DNA of 64,000 bases from Streptomyces sp. Mut1 (GCF_030719295.1 NZ_CP120997.1:5405501-5469500); one strand, 5' to 3'; positions 30,127-39,143 are shown, numbered from the stretch's first letter. The notes: a model not told the origin generated them from the sequence alone. Made by a program: numbers and translations.

Positions 30127-30602
30127 CTGCGCCCAGCACATTCGGGCTGAGCACCGAGGCCCGGAACCTTCACTGGTTGCTGAGCAATCTGGTGGAGGAG
30201 GTGCCAGGGGTCCACTCGGTCACCGTCGTCTCGTCCGACGGGCTGATGCTGCTCTCCTCCGACCCCGGCCACCTCAGCGCCTCCGAAGAGGGAAAACCCA
30301 GCGGTCCGCGCGGCTCCAGCGCCGACCTGGCGACCATCGTCTCCGGCATCGGCAGCCTCACGGCCGGCGCCGCGAAGCTGATGGAGGGCGGCGGCGTCAA
30401 ACAGACCATGGTCGCGATGGAGGAGGGCAGCGTCTTCGTCATGTCGATCAGCGACGGCTCGCTGCTCGGGGTGCACGCCGCACCCGACTGCGACATGAGC
30501 GTCATCGCGTACCACATGGCGCTGTTCGTCGGCCGGGCCGGACACGTACTCACCCCCGAACTCCGCAGTGAACTGCGCAAATCGATGGAGAGCGCCCAGT
30601 GA
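30123..30602 (+). CDS. cvnB: Conservon roadblock/LC7 protein
   Basis: 159 residues with the roadblock/LC7 fold: helix RNLHWLLSNLVEEVPGVHSVTVVSSDGLML, central helix ADLATIVSGIGSLTAGAAKLM, and strands VAMEEGSVFVMSISDGSLLGV. These proteins regulate small GTPases, here the conservon GTPase encoded two genes on. The start is TTG 30123, seven bases after GAGGAGG and overlapping the stop of the kinase gene, which indicates coupled translation. Confidence 0.93.
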   Translation: MTAPSTFGLSTEARNLHWLLSNLVEEVPGVHSVTVVSSDGLMLLSSDPGHLSASEEGKPSGPRGSSADLATIVSGIGSLTAGAAKLMEGGGVKQTMVAMEEGSVFVMSISDGSLLGVHAAPDCDMSVIAYHMALFVGRAGHVLTPELRSELRKSMESAQ

Positions 30603-31015
30603 GCCATGCCGCCGCCGGACCGGCCCGCAAGCTTCCCGTCCGGGGGGCCGGCAAACGGCCCGCGCGGGTCCGCCCGTACTCGCTGACCGGTGGCCGCACC
30701 CGCTTCGGGCACGTGCTGCTGGTCGAGACGTTCGTCGCCGCGCTGGAGGCGCCCGACGAGCGCCGCGAACTCACCGGCGGGAACCTGGCATCGCGACTGA
30801 TGCCGGAGCTCAGGGCCATTGTCGAGATCTGCCGCCGGATGCGTACCGTCGCGGAGGTCTCGGCCCTGCTGAAGATGCCGCTCGGCGTGGTCCGGGTGCT
30901 GCTCAGCGACTTGGCCGACCAGGGAAAGATCCGCGTGTACGGGACCGGTCACGGCACCGGCCAGCCCGACCGCGCACTGCTCGAAAGGGTGCTCGATGGA
31001 CTCCGTCGTCTCTGA
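30599..31015 (+). CDS. cvnC: Conservon DUF742 protein
   Basis: 138 residues with a basic N terminus and a DUF742 winged-helix-like domain (RVRPYSLTGGRTR, LMPELRAIVEICRRMRTVAEVSALLKMPLGVVRVLLSDLADQGKI; quoted in two parts of one helix-turn-helix-like region). GTG 30599 overlaps the roadblock stop (GTGA); the 3' end overlaps the GTPase gene by 20 bases. Thought to be a scaffold or regulator in the membrane complex with the kinase and GTPase. Confidence 0.92.
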   Translation: MSHAAAGPARKLPVRGAGKRPARVRPYSLTGGRTRFGHVLLVETFVAALEAPDERRELTGGNLASRLMPELRAIVEICRRMRTVAEVSALLKMPLGVVRVLLSDLADQGKIRVYGTGHGTGQPDRALLERVLDGLRRL

Positions 31016-31646
31016 GTCGCCGCTGTTCGCCCCGCGGCAGCCGGGGCCGGAGGGCCGGCCCGAGGAGAAGCTCCAGCCCTGGCAGCTGGACCGCACCAGG
31101 GCCCCGATCGCCACCAAGATCGTGGTCGCGGGCGGCTTCGGCGTCGGCAAGACCACCTTCGTGACCTCGGTCTCGGAGATCGCCCCGCTCCAGACCGAGG
31201 CGATGATGACCCGGGCCGGCGAGGGCATCGACGACCTCGACGCCACGCCCGAAAAGACCACGACGACCGTCGCCATGGACTTCGGCCGGCTCACGCTGGA
31301 CGACGACCTGGTGCTGTACGTCTTCGGCACCCCGGGCCAGCAGCGCTTCTGGTTCATGTGGGACGACCTGGTGCGCGGCGCGATCGGCGCGGTCGTCATG
31401 GCCGACACCCGGCGGCTCGCCGACTGTTTCCCCGCCCTCGACTACTTCGAGAGCTGCGGACTCCCGTACATCGTGGCCGTCAACCACTTCGAGGGCACGC
31501 CCGGGTTCGAGGCGGAGGACGTCCGGGAGGCCCTGACCGTCCCCGCGCACGTCCCCGTGGTGATCATGGACGCGCGCAGCAGGATCACCGTCGTCGAGTC
31601 GCTGCTGGCCCTGGTCGGCCACGCACTCGACGCCGGCCCCGGGTAG
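30996..31646 (+). CDS. cvnD: Conservon Ras-like GTP/ATP-binding protein
   Basis: 216 residues. P-loop VVAGGFGVGKTTFV, effector-like region DATPEKTTTTVAMDFGRL, the switch segment LYVFGTPGQQRFWFMWDDLV and the specificity strand YIVAVNHFEGTPGF. NKxD is replaced by NHFE, as usual for this family. It is the output switch of the conservon, acting at the membrane with the three proteins encoded upstream. The start lies within the end of the DUF742 gene. Confidence 0.94.
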   Translation: MDSVVSESPLFAPRQPGPEGRPEEKLQPWQLDRTRAPIATKIVVAGGFGVGKTTFVTSVSEIAPLQTEAMMTRAGEGIDDLDATPEKTTTTVAMDFGRLTLDDDLVLYVFGTPGQQRFWFMWDDLVRGAIGAVVMADTRRLADCFPALDYFESCGLPYIVAVNHFEGTPGFEAEDVREALTVPAHVPVVIMDARSRITVVESLLALVGHALDAGPG

Positions 31647-31674
31647 CCCCAGCCACACACAACGGAGAACCGCG

Positions 31675-32916
31675 ATGCGGAAGATACTCATAGTCGGAGC
31701 CGGTCAGTCCGGGCTCCAGCTCGCCCTCGGACTTCAGTCCAAGGGGTACGAAGTCACCCTCATGTCCAACCGCACGGCCGACGAGATCCGCTCCGGCCGG
31801 GTCATGTCGACGCAGTGTATGTTCCACACCGCGCTCCAGCACGAGCGGGACTACCAGCTGAACTTCTGGGAGTCGCAGGCCCCGCGCATCGAGGGCCTCG
31901 GCGTCTCGGTCGCCGCCCCCGACTTCTCGCGGGCCGTCGACTGGGTCGGCAGGCTGGACGGCTACGCCCAGTCCGTGGACCAGCGGGTCAAGATGGCCGG
32001 CTGGATGGAGACCTTCGCCCAGCGCGGCGGCCAGCTCGTCATCCACGGCGCCGCCGTCTCCGACCTGGACTACTTCTCCCGCGCCTACGACCTGGTGATG
32101 GTCGCGGCCGGCAAGGGCGAGCTGGTCTCGATGTTCGGCCGGGACGCGTCCCGCTCGCCGTACGACGCCCCGCAGCGCGCGCTGTCCGTGGCGTACGTCC
32201 ACGGCATGGGCCCGCGCCCCGAGCACCCCGACTTCGACGCGGTCCGCTGCAACCTGGTCCCCGGTGTCGGCGAACTCTTCGTGATGCCGACCCTGACCAC
32301 ATCGGGCCGCGCGGACATCCTGTTCTGGGAAGGCGTCCCGGGCGGCCCGCTCGACGCGTTCCAGGGCATCAAGGACCCCTCCGAGCACCTGGCCAAGACG
32401 CTGGAGCTGATGGAGCGGTTCACCCCCTGGGAGTACGCCCGCGCCACCAAGGTCGAGCTGACCGACGCCAACGGCACCCTCGCGGGCCGCTACGCCCCGA
32501 CCGTGCGCAAGCCCGTCGGCCGGCTGCCCGGCGGCGGCCTGGTCCTCGGAGTGGCGGACGTCGTCGTCGCCAACGACCCGATCACCGGCCAGGGCTCCAA
32601 CTCGGCCTCCAAGTGCGCCGACGCCTACCTGGACGCGATCGTCGAGCACGGCGACCGGGAGTTCGACGAGACCTGGATGCGGGCCACCTTCGACCGCTAC
32701 TGGGACACCGCCCAGCACGTCACGAAGTGGACGAACGCCATGCTCGGGGTCCCGCCGGAGCACGTCCTGAACCTCATCGGTGCGGGCGGACAGCTCCAGC
32801 CGGTCGCGGACCGCTTCGCCAACGGCTTCAACGACCCGGCGGACTTCGAGAACTTCTTCTACGACCCGGAGAAGACGAACGCCTACCTGGCCTCGGTCAC
32901 GGGACCCGCCGCCTGA
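31675..32916 (+). CDS. Styrene/indole monooxygenase-like FAD oxygenase
   Basis: 413 residues. FAD-binding Rossmann motif ILIVGAGQSGLQLALGLQ, then family segments STQCMFHTALQHERDYQLNFW and DILFWEGVPGGPLDAF, and the second FAD motif VVVANDPITGQGSNSASKC. It matches the single-component-flavin, two-protein styrene/indole epoxidase class, which needs a separate NADH:FAD reductase; none is visible nearby. ATG 31675 has GGAGA upstream. It starts 28 bases after the conservon GTPase, where other conservons often carry a P450, so it may be cotranscribed and regulated by the conservon. Confidence 0.85.
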   Translation: MRKILIVGAGQSGLQLALGLQSKGYEVTLMSNRTADEIRSGRVMSTQCMFHTALQHERDYQLNFWESQAPRIEGLGVSVAAPDFSRAVDWVGRLDGYAQSVDQRVKMAGWMETFAQRGGQLVIHGAAVSDLDYFSRAYDLVMVAAGKGELVSMFGRDASRSPYDAPQRALSVAYVHGMGPRPEHPDFDAVRCNLVPGVGELFVMPTLTTSGRADILFWEGVPGGPLDAFQGIKDPSEHLAKTLELMERFTPWEYARATKVELTDANGTLAGRYAPTVRKPVGRLPGGGLVLGVADVVVANDPITGQGSNSASKCADAYLDAIVEHGDREFDETWMRATFDRYWDTAQHVTKWTNAMLGVPPEHVLNLIGAGGQLQPVADRFANGFNDPADFENFFYDPEKTNAYLASVTGPAA

Positions 32917-32937
32917 GCAGGTCCTGCGGACTCCCGC

Positions 32938-32962
32938 GCCCCGGCCGCTACGAGGCCGGGGC
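32938..32962. terminator. Hairpin between convergent monooxygenase and NlpC/P60 genes
   Basis: GCCCCGGCC (32938-32946) and GGCCGGGGC (32954-32962) are perfect complements around seven bases. The hairpin overlaps the last codons of the NlpC/P60 gene on the - strand and follows the monooxygenase stop by 22 bases. Confidence 0.65.
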
Positions 32963-34120
32963 CGAGGAGGAGGCGTACCCCTCGTCGGAGCCGGCGGACG
33001 AGCCGGCGGGCAGCTCGGGCGCCCGGTACGTGGCCATCGCGGCGCCCTCCGGGTCCGGCCGCACCGCGCCCAGGACCGGATTGGACGCCACGGGGGAGAC
33101 CTTCACCCGCGAGCCCGGCCGGGGCGCCTGCACCACCTGGCCGTTGCCGATGTACAGCGCCACATGGGTCGCCTTCGGGAAGTAGACCACCAGGTCGCCG
33201 GGGCGCAGCGCGTTCATCGGCACCCGGGGCAGCTGCCGCCACTGCTCCTGCGAAGTGCGCGCGATGGTACGTCCGGCGTTCGCCCAGGCCTGCGAGGTCA
33301 GCCCGGAGCAGTCGAACGAATCCGGCCCCTGGGCGCCCCACACGTACGGCTTGCCGATCTGCCGGACCGCGTACCGGACGGCTGCGGCGCCCTGCGCGGA
33401 CGGCGGGCGGAACGAGGAGAGCGCGCCGGAGGCGACCAGGGCGCTCTGCGCCTGGTCGGTGGTCTTCTGTTCGAGACCGGAGACTTCGGCGAGCTGGTCC
33501 GCGGAGAGCGTGGCGAGCTTCGCCTCCACCTCTTTCAGCCGGGTCCGCACGGTGTCGCGTTCCTTCTTCTGCCGGGCGGCGAGCACCTGCTGCTCGTCCA
33601 GCACCTTGCGGGACTCCTTCGCCAGCTCGTCGGCCCGCTTCTCGGCCGTACCGAGCCGCCGGACGGTCGCCGCCCGCCCGGCGGCCAGCCGCTGGATGAC
33701 CTGCCCCTGGTCCAGGGCGTGTTCGGGGTCGCGCATCAGCAGCAGCCGCAGATACGCGGAGAGGTCGGACCGGCCCTGGTACTGCTCGCGGGCCAGCCGG
33801 CCGGCGGCGTCGCGGCTGCGGGAGAGGGCGAGCCGGGCGGTGACGAGTGCGGCGTCGAGCTCCTTCGCCTTCGCGGCCCGCTTCTTCAGCTCGGCCGCCG
33901 TGCCGTTGTAGGCCTCGGTGGCCTCCTCCGCCTGCTGGTACAGCCGCTGCAACTCGCTCAGCAGCCCGGCGGCACTGCTGTCGGCGGCCCCGGAGGCCGA
34001 CGCCGCGCCGGACGGCTCCCCGGGACCGGGCGAGGGCGCCGCGACGGCGGTGCCCGGAGAGGTCACGACGACGGCGGCCAGCGCCGTTGTGCCGAGGGAA
34101 CGCAGCCAAGTGCCCGACAC
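32948..34120 (-). CDS. Secreted NlpC/P60 peptidoglycan hydrolase with coiled coil
   Basis: 390 residues. Signal peptide WLRSLGTTALAAVVVTSPGTAVAA, then a long coiled coil (about 45-235: LLSELQRLYQQAEEATEAY, RLGTAEKRADELAKESRKVL) and a C-terminal NlpC/P60 domain with the nucleophile in SFDCSGLTSQAW (near residue 270) and the catalytic His in ATHVALYIGNG. Resembles RipA/Rpf-interacting D,L-endopeptidases, whose coiled coil restrains activity. GTG 34120 follows GGAGG by seven bases; an in-frame ATG at 34192 would spoil the signal peptide. The 168-base leader contains an inverted repeat (34166-34192). Confidence 0.92.
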   Translation of the reverse strand: MSGTWLRSLGTTALAAVVVTSPGTAVAAPSPGPGEPSGAASASGAADSSAAGLLSELQRLYQQAEEATEAYNGTAAELKKRAAKAKELDAALVTARLALSRSRDAAGRLAREQYQGRSDLSAYLRLLLMRDPEHALDQGQVIQRLAAGRAATVRRLGTAEKRADELAKESRKVLDEQQVLAARQKKERDTVRTRLKEVEAKLATLSADQLAEVSGLEQKTTDQAQSALVASGALSSFRPPSAQGAAAVRYAVRQIGKPYVWGAQGPDSFDCSGLTSQAWANAGRTIARTSQEQWRQLPRVPMNALRPGDLVVYFPKATHVALYIGNGQVVQAPRPGSRVKVSPVASNPVLGAVRPDPEGAAMATYRAPELPAGSSAGSDEGYASSSAPAS

Positions 34121-34165
34121 GACTTCACCTCCACAACCGGGGCGAATCGTGCGACTACCCCATGA

Positions 34166-34192
34166 GTGAGCGCAATCCATCCATACGCTCAC
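34166..34192. promoter_or_regulatory. Inverted repeat in the NlpC/P60 leader
   Basis: GTGAGCG (34166-34172) and CGCTCAC (34186-34192) form a perfect seven-base repeat with a 13-base spacer, 46-72 bases before the GTG start. It could be an operator or a stem in the 5' untranslated region. Confidence 0.35.
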
Positions 34193-34288
34193 CCGGCGCC
34201 GGGCGATGCAAGAACCCGGGGGTGTGGCGGCGGGCCGGCGCCCCCGGATTCCCCCGGAAGGCGGCGGCCCGCCCTCCGGCCGGCGCGG

Positions 34289-37012
34289 TCAGGCCACCGG
34301 GAACGCGTAGACCGTGCGGCCGCGCCGCACGATCGCCGTCTTGCCGTACGTCAGCACCTGGTAGCCGGCCTTCACCGTCTCGCCGTCCGGGTCCTGGTTG
34401 CCGATGTCCTGGAACTTCCACAGCCGCCGCCCGTCGGCCCCCGAGAACGCGGTGACCTGGCCGTAGCCCGCCGCGAACACGGTGTCGCCGCTCTTGGTGA
34501 CGGTGACCGCGGGCGCCTTGGTCTCCGCCGACTCCGTGGACCGGCGCCACTTCAGCTTGCCGTTCCCGCGGTCGACGGCCCCCACCTCCTGGTTGCTGTT
34601 GGTGGTGTGCAGCAGGTCGCCCGTCACGACCGAGGGCCCGAAGACCGTCTTGCCGGTGCCCTTCAGCGTCCACTTCGCCTTGCCCGCGGGCGTCTCGAAG
34701 GCGCGCAGGCCGGTGCCGTTCGCCGCGTACAGCACGCCTTCCGCGTCGCCCACGGCCGCCCCGTCGAGGGTGACGCTGCCGAACCTGCGGCTCCACTGGG
34801 CCTTGCCGGTCTCCCGGTCGAAGCTGCGGAAGATGCCCTTCTTCTTGGCCGCCTTCAGGGCCGCGGGGGTGAGCGTCAGATGGTCCTGCCGCACGATGAC
34901 GGCGTCCGGCCGGACCGCGATCAGCCGGAAGACGGGCGCGATCGGGCCGCGGCCGTTGGGCACCGGCGTCCGCCACAGCTCCTTGCGCCCCACGACGTCG
35001 TACGCGAACAGGTACGACCTCACCACCTGCTTGTCCTTGCCGCGCTTCTCGCCCTTCTTGGGCGCGGGCGCCTTCACGGTGGCCTTGTGCGAGCCGGTGA
35101 ACCAGATGGTCGTCCCGGCCGATCCGACGAGCGTGCGCACCGACAGGTCCGGCGCGTCCTCGAAGCCGTCGGCGTACGCCACCCGGTGGGCGACCCGGCC
35201 GTCCTTCGCCGAGAGCCACAGGAACTCCGAGGGGCCCGCCACGAAGCAGTGCTCCTCGCCCGCGGCGAGGGCGGCCTGCCCCTTGGCGCCGTCCGCGTTC
35301 TCCCAGAGCCGGCGTCCGGTGCGCAGATCGACCGCGCTCACATGGCTCTGGTCCGTCAGCACCAGCAGCCGGTCGTTCCAGAGCGCGGCGGTCAGCGGCA
35401 GCGGCTCGTCCGCCGGGTGGGTGTGGATCCAGAGCGGCTGCGGGGCGACTCCGGAGAGGCTGGGCCCGGCGGTGGTGGGCGCGGGCTTGGGGTCGTCCTT
35501 CGGCTTGTCGTCGTCGCCGGACGTGAGCGCGTACAGGGTCCCGCCCCCGGCCAGCAGTCCGGCCACACCCGCGGCGGCCCCGATCAGCAGGCCCCGCCGG
35601 CCCATGCCGCCCCGGCGGGGCTCGGCGGGCGGGGCGATGTTGGGGATGGGCGCCGGAGGCAGGGGCACGGGCAGCGGCTGCGGGGGCGGCGCGGTCTGGG
35701 CGTACGGCTGCTGCTCGTACGTCCCCGGGTTCGGCCAGGGGGCGGCGGGGCCGCCGATGGCCTTGAGCTGCGTGGTGTGGGTGTCGGGCGGCGGCGCCGG
35801 GGTGGAGGGGATGGGGCCCGGCGCGGCGACGGTCGGCTGCTGCCAGGCGGGCGGGGGCGGCGCCTGGTGGTGCGGGGGCGGCGCCTGGTGGTGCGGGGGT
35901 ACGGCGTCAAAGACGCCGGGCACCGCGTCCTGTATGGGGGGCGGCGCGGGGGCCACGGCGTCCCAGACGTCACCGTAGGACTTCGGGGCGTTCGCGCCCT
36001 GGGCACCCGAGGGGTTCTCTTCGGACGCCGGATTGTGATCGGGCACGGGGTTCTCCACAGACACGTTCTTGACGGAAACGGATTCATTCACGGGCGCGGG
36101 GACGGGCCCGCCCGGCTCGGCCCCGGCCGCCAGGCGGCCGGCCCTGACGCCCTGCGCGGCCACGGCGGCCGACAGCCGGCCCGGCAGCCAGCCGCCCGCC
36201 GCGAGACCGGCGGCGCCCTCCAGCGCCAGTTCGGCGGCCACCGTCCCCGCGCCGGGGCGGGCGGCCGGGTCCTTCGCCAGGCACCTGGCGATCAGGTCGC
36301 GCAACGCCTCCGGGACGTCCCCGAGTTCGGGTTCGCCCCGGGCGATGCGCTCGGCGTCCGCCAGCGGGGTGGTCCCGGTCGCCGCGTAGGCGAGCAGCAG
36401 ACCGAGCACGAAGAGGTCGGAGGCCGGGCCCGCCGTCTCGCCCGCGAGCTGTTCCGGGGTCAGATGGCCGAGCCGTACGGAGAGCCCGCCGCCCGGACCG
36501 GCCTCGGCCCCGGCCGCCGCGCCCAGCGGGCCGAACGCGGTGAGCCAGGGGCCGTCCTCGGCGAGCAGCACGGTCCGGGGGGAGAGGCCCTGGAACACCG
36601 TCCCGGTGGCGTGCACGCGCGAGAGGGTCTCGGCGATGCCGGCGCCCAGTATCCGCACGGCGCGCTCGGGCAGCGGGCCCACGGTCCCGATCGCCTCGGT
36701 CAGGGTCAGCGCGGGCACGTAAGCCGACGCGGTCCACGGGCGGTCGTCCTCGCCGGAGCCGTCCGCGGGGGCGTCGAGCACCTCGGCGACCCAGCCGCCG
36801 GCCAGCCGGTCGGCGATACGCGCCTCCGCGTCGAAGCGGTGCCGGAAGGCGGGCAGCGCGGCGAGCTCGGGCCGGGCCGCGGTGACGACGACGAGGTCCT
36901 GCGCCGTCTCGCCGCGCGCGAGGTACAGCACCGAAGCGGCCGTCTCCCGCAGGCGGGCCAGCACGGTGTACGGCCCGAAGCGCCCCGGATCGTCCTGACG
37001 CAGCGCCTCCAT
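34289..37012 (-). CDS. Pseudokinase fused to a PQQ-like beta-propeller
   Basis: 907 residues. The N-terminal ~280 residues have a Ser/Thr protein kinase fold (FGPYTVLARLRETAASVLYLA, DLFVLGLLLAYAATG, LIARCLAKDPAARPGAG) but the catalytic residues are gone: the VAIK lysine region reads VVVTA, HRDLKPxN is FQGLSPRTVLL, and DFG is AFG. A Pro-rich linker (about 330-470), one membrane segment near 475-500 (GLLIGAAAGVAGLLAGGGTLYAL) and an extracytoplasmic PQQ-type propeller with repeated LWENADGAKGQ/LKWRRSTE blades follow. So it is probably a receptor without kinase activity. ATG 37012 follows AAGGGGGG. Confidence 0.85.
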   Translation of the reverse strand: MEALRQDDPGRFGPYTVLARLRETAASVLYLARGETAQDLVVVTAARPELAALPAFRHRFDAEARIADRLAGGWVAEVLDAPADGSGEDDRPWTASAYVPALTLTEAIGTVGPLPERAVRILGAGIAETLSRVHATGTVFQGLSPRTVLLAEDGPWLTAFGPLGAAAGAEAGPGGGLSVRLGHLTPEQLAGETAGPASDLFVLGLLLAYAATGTTPLADAERIARGEPELGDVPEALRDLIARCLAKDPAARPGAGTVAAELALEGAAGLAAGGWLPGRLSAAVAAQGVRAGRLAAGAEPGGPVPAPVNESVSVKNVSVENPVPDHNPASEENPSGAQGANAPKSYGDVWDAVAPAPPPIQDAVPGVFDAVPPHHQAPPPHHQAPPPPAWQQPTVAAPGPIPSTPAPPPDTHTTQLKAIGGPAAPWPNPGTYEQQPYAQTAPPPQPLPVPLPPAPIPNIAPPAEPRRGGMGRRGLLIGAAAGVAGLLAGGGTLYALTSGDDDKPKDDPKPAPTTAGPSLSGVAPQPLWIHTHPADEPLPLTAALWNDRLLVLTDQSHVSAVDLRTGRRLWENADGAKGQAALAAGEEHCFVAGPSEFLWLSAKDGRVAHRVAYADGFEDAPDLSVRTLVGSAGTTIWFTGSHKATVKAPAPKKGEKRGKDKQVVRSYLFAYDVVGRKELWRTPVPNGRGPIAPVFRLIAVRPDAVIVRQDHLTLTPAALKAAKKKGIFRSFDRETGKAQWSRRFGSVTLDGAAVGDAEGVLYAANGTGLRAFETPAGKAKWTLKGTGKTVFGPSVVTGDLLHTTNSNQEVGAVDRGNGKLKWRRSTESAETKAPAVTVTKSGDTVFAAGYGQVTAFSGADGRRLWKFQDIGNQDPDGETVKAGYQVLTYGKTAIVRRGRTVYAFPVA

Positions 37013-37064
37013 GGCGACCCCCCTTTTGTGACCGTCCGGCCGTCCCTGGACCAGACGGCCGATC

Positions 37065-37367
37065 CTAGTCGGGCAGTTCCCGCTGCCCCTTTCCGCCATC
37101 GTTCCCCGGTTTGGACCAGGGCCACCGGGGCTTGTGGCGTTCGCGGCCCTCGGGGACGTACTCGTACACCCAGCCCCGCTGGATGCCCAGCCGTTTCGAG
37201 TATCCGGCCGGGGCCCTGCGGTACGCGTACACGGTGGCGGGTCCGCCGGCGGCGTCCGGGACGGGGACCTCGTACCACTTGGGCGGGTGGCCGGTCGCGC
37301 CCGTGAGGACGGGCAGGACCCGGCCGTCCAGCGGGCCGCCGACGAAGGCGGTGTTCTCGCTTCTCAC
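37065..37367 (-). CDS. Small conserved hypothetical protein
   Basis: 100 residues, GTG 37367 (VRSENTAFVGGPLDGRVLPV). The protein has a compact all-beta look with VYAYRRAPAGYSKRLGIQ and a charged tail rich in Arg, Lys and Pro. No catalytic motif recognised. It sits 17 bases after the TetR gene (same strand) and 52 before the pseudokinase gene. The reading frame continues upstream, antiparallel within TetR, but that part is not protein-like. Confidence 0.6.
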   Translation of the reverse strand: MRSENTAFVGGPLDGRVLPVLTGATGHPPKWYEVPVPDAAGGPATVYAYRRAPAGYSKRLGIQRGWVYEYVPEGRERHKPRWPWSKPGNDGGKGQRELPD

Positions 37368-37384
37368 CCGGCCAGTCTGACCGA

Positions 37385-38134
37385 TCAGTCCGGCGGCAGC
37401 AGATGCGCGGCCACCCCGACGAGCGGGGCGAGCCGGTCCGCCAGCCGGCCGGCCGGGCCCGTGATGTTCTCCAGGGGCAGCAGCGCGGCCACGGCGGAGG
37501 CGGTCTGCGGGTCGGAGGCCGAGGTGACGGCGAGGAGGCCGATGAACTGGTCGACCAGCCAGTCGCGCAGCTCGGACGCGTCCGGCCGCTTGCCCTCGTC
37601 CAGCCAGATCAGCGAGGCGGCCTCGACCGCCGCGATCCAGGTGCGCACCATCATGCTCAGCCGGGGCGCGGGCTCGCTCTGCGCGTCGTGGCCCAGGTGC
37701 AGGAGGATCTGCTCGGCCGCCGCCCGCCGGACCTCGTCCACGATGGTGCCCGTCCGGGACGTCTCGGCGACGCTGCCGCCGCGCAGCAGGGCGCTGAAAC
37801 CGGCGTCGTGCTCGTCCACGAAGGCCAGATAGCGGTCCAGGACGCGCACCACCCGCTCGGTCGGCGGGCCCTCGGCCGGCTCGGCGAAGCACAGCTTCAG
37901 CTGCTCCGCCGCCGACCTGAGCGCCGCCTCGTACAACTGCTGCCGCCCGCCGGGGAAGTAGCGGTAGACCAGCGGGCGGGACACCCCGGCCACCGTCGCG
38001 ACCTCGTCGAGCGAGACCTCGTCGGGGGCCCGGTGGGCGAAGAGGGTGAGCGCCGCACCGAGCAGCTGGGTGCGCCGCTCCTCGACGCTGAGCCTTCGGT
38101 ACGCGCGCGCGGGCGGCGCGGCTGCGGCAGTCAT
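37385..38134 (-). CDS. TetR-family transcriptional regulator
   Basis: 249 residues. N-terminal helix-turn-helix: RRTQLLGAALTLFAHRAPDEV, LDEVATVAGVSRPLVYRYFP. The C-terminal ligand domain is helical with no recognised signature. ATG 38134 is chosen over a very long in-frame extension through the neighbouring diiron gene. It lies just downstream of, and on the same strand as, the AurF-like diiron oxygenase, so control of that gene or the divergent ferritin-like gene is plausible; a candidate operator is at 39144-39166. Confidence 0.92.
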   Translation of the reverse strand: MTAAAAPPARAYRRLSVEERRTQLLGAALTLFAHRAPDEVSLDEVATVAGVSRPLVYRYFPGGRQQLYEAALRSAAEQLKLCFAEPAEGPPTERVVRVLDRYLAFVDEHDAGFSALLRGGSVAETSRTGTIVDEVRRAAAEQILLHLGHDAQSEPAPRLSMMVRTWIAAVEAASLIWLDEGKRPDASELRDWLVDQFIGLLAVTSASDPQTASAVAALLPLENITGPAGRLADRLAPLVGVAAHLLPPD

Positions 38135-38160
38135 ACCGGCAAGCCTAAGGGCTGTCGCCC

Positions 38161-39096
38161 TCAGGCCAGCAGTCCCGACTTCTTCCACAGCCTGCGTCCC
38201 ACGCCGTTGAGGACCCCGATGTCCTCGAAGAAGTCGGTCAGCCGCTTGGCGCCCGTCTGCATGACCTCGGCCCGGTGGCCGCTGGCCCGTACCTGGGCGA
38301 CGGCCTCGTGGCGGTCCAGCCCGACGTTCTCGTACACCCGCGGGTTGACGAAGCAGACGGAGAAGACGCGGGCCGCCTCGCCGCAGCTCAGCCGGGCCAG
38401 TTCGCGTTCCCAGCGCGGGGCGGTCACCATCTGGCGGCGCAGCTCCTCGCGGGCGTAACGCACATGCCGGGCCTCCTCGATCACATGGATGCGGGTCACC
38501 CCGCGCACCAGGGGCTGGACGCGCTCGTCGGGGAAGGTGAGGCGCTGCATCCAGTCGAGGATCTCCTCGCCGAGGAGCGTGCCGGCGAACGAACCGGGCG
38601 TCGTGGAGACGCTCTTCAGGACGCGGGCCATGTTGTGGTACCTGCGCGGTACGGAGTAGGTGGGCCCGTCGCCCCAGGTGATCATCCGGCCGAACATCAT
38701 CGAGTGGCGGCACTCGTCGGCTATCTCGGTGAGCGCGTAGCGGACGTGGTTGCTGGTCGCGGGCTTGTCGTAGATGTGCCGGACCAGCAGCTGCATGAGG
38801 ATGATCTCGAACCAGATGCCCAGCGAGGCCAGCGAAGCGGCCTCGTGCCGGGCCAGTTCGAGCCGCTGGTCGTGCCCCATGCGCTTCCACAGCGGGGTGT
38901 CGTAGAGGGAGACCAGCTCCGGCGGCCAGAACCACTTGCCGTCCTCGGGCGGCGAGTCCCAGTCGAGCTCCTTGTCCGGGTCGAAGGAGTGCTTGGCCGA
39001 CGCCTCCAGCAGCCGTTCCGCGATCTGTTCGCGGCCGCGCAGCGGGCCGAGCGCGTCACGGAGGGTCTGCAGATCGCTTTCGGTCACGGTCGTCAT
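38161..39096 (-). CDS. AurF-like diiron oxygenase
   Basis: 311-residue helical protein. Diiron-ligand motifs: a Glu/His pair in LTEIADECRHSMMFGRM and the second EExRH in HVIEEARHVRYAREELRR, with a further carboxylate/His pair in LARHEAASLASLGIWFE. This is the p-aminobenzoate N-oxygenase (AurF) superfamily, which oxidises amines or related substrates with O2. ATG 39096 has GAGGTG upstream. Divergent from another diiron (ferritin-like) gene at 39274. The real substrate is unknown. Confidence 0.85.
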   Translation of the reverse strand: MTTVTESDLQTLRDALGPLRGREQIAERLLEASAKHSFDPDKELDWDSPPEDGKWFWPPELVSLYDTPLWKRMGHDQRLELARHEAASLASLGIWFEIILMQLLVRHIYDKPATSNHVRYALTEIADECRHSMMFGRMITWGDGPTYSVPRRYHNMARVLKSVSTTPGSFAGTLLGEEILDWMQRLTFPDERVQPLVRGVTRIHVIEEARHVRYAREELRRQMVTAPRWERELARLSCGEAARVFSVCFVNPRVYENVGLDRHEAVAQVRASGHRAEVMQTGAKRLTDFFEDIGVLNGVGRRLWKKSGLLA

Positions 39097-39143
39097 GGCT
39101 GGGGGCACCTCACACATGGGTTACCGACGGTCACCCATTATGA

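Noticed and set aside
34121..34288. Cyclic di-AMP (ydaO) riboswitch before the NlpC/P60 gene
   Set aside because: Such switches are known before wall hydrolases, and a GGGTGAGCG and a G-rich stretch are present, but the conserved ydaO blocks are not in order and the leader is short.
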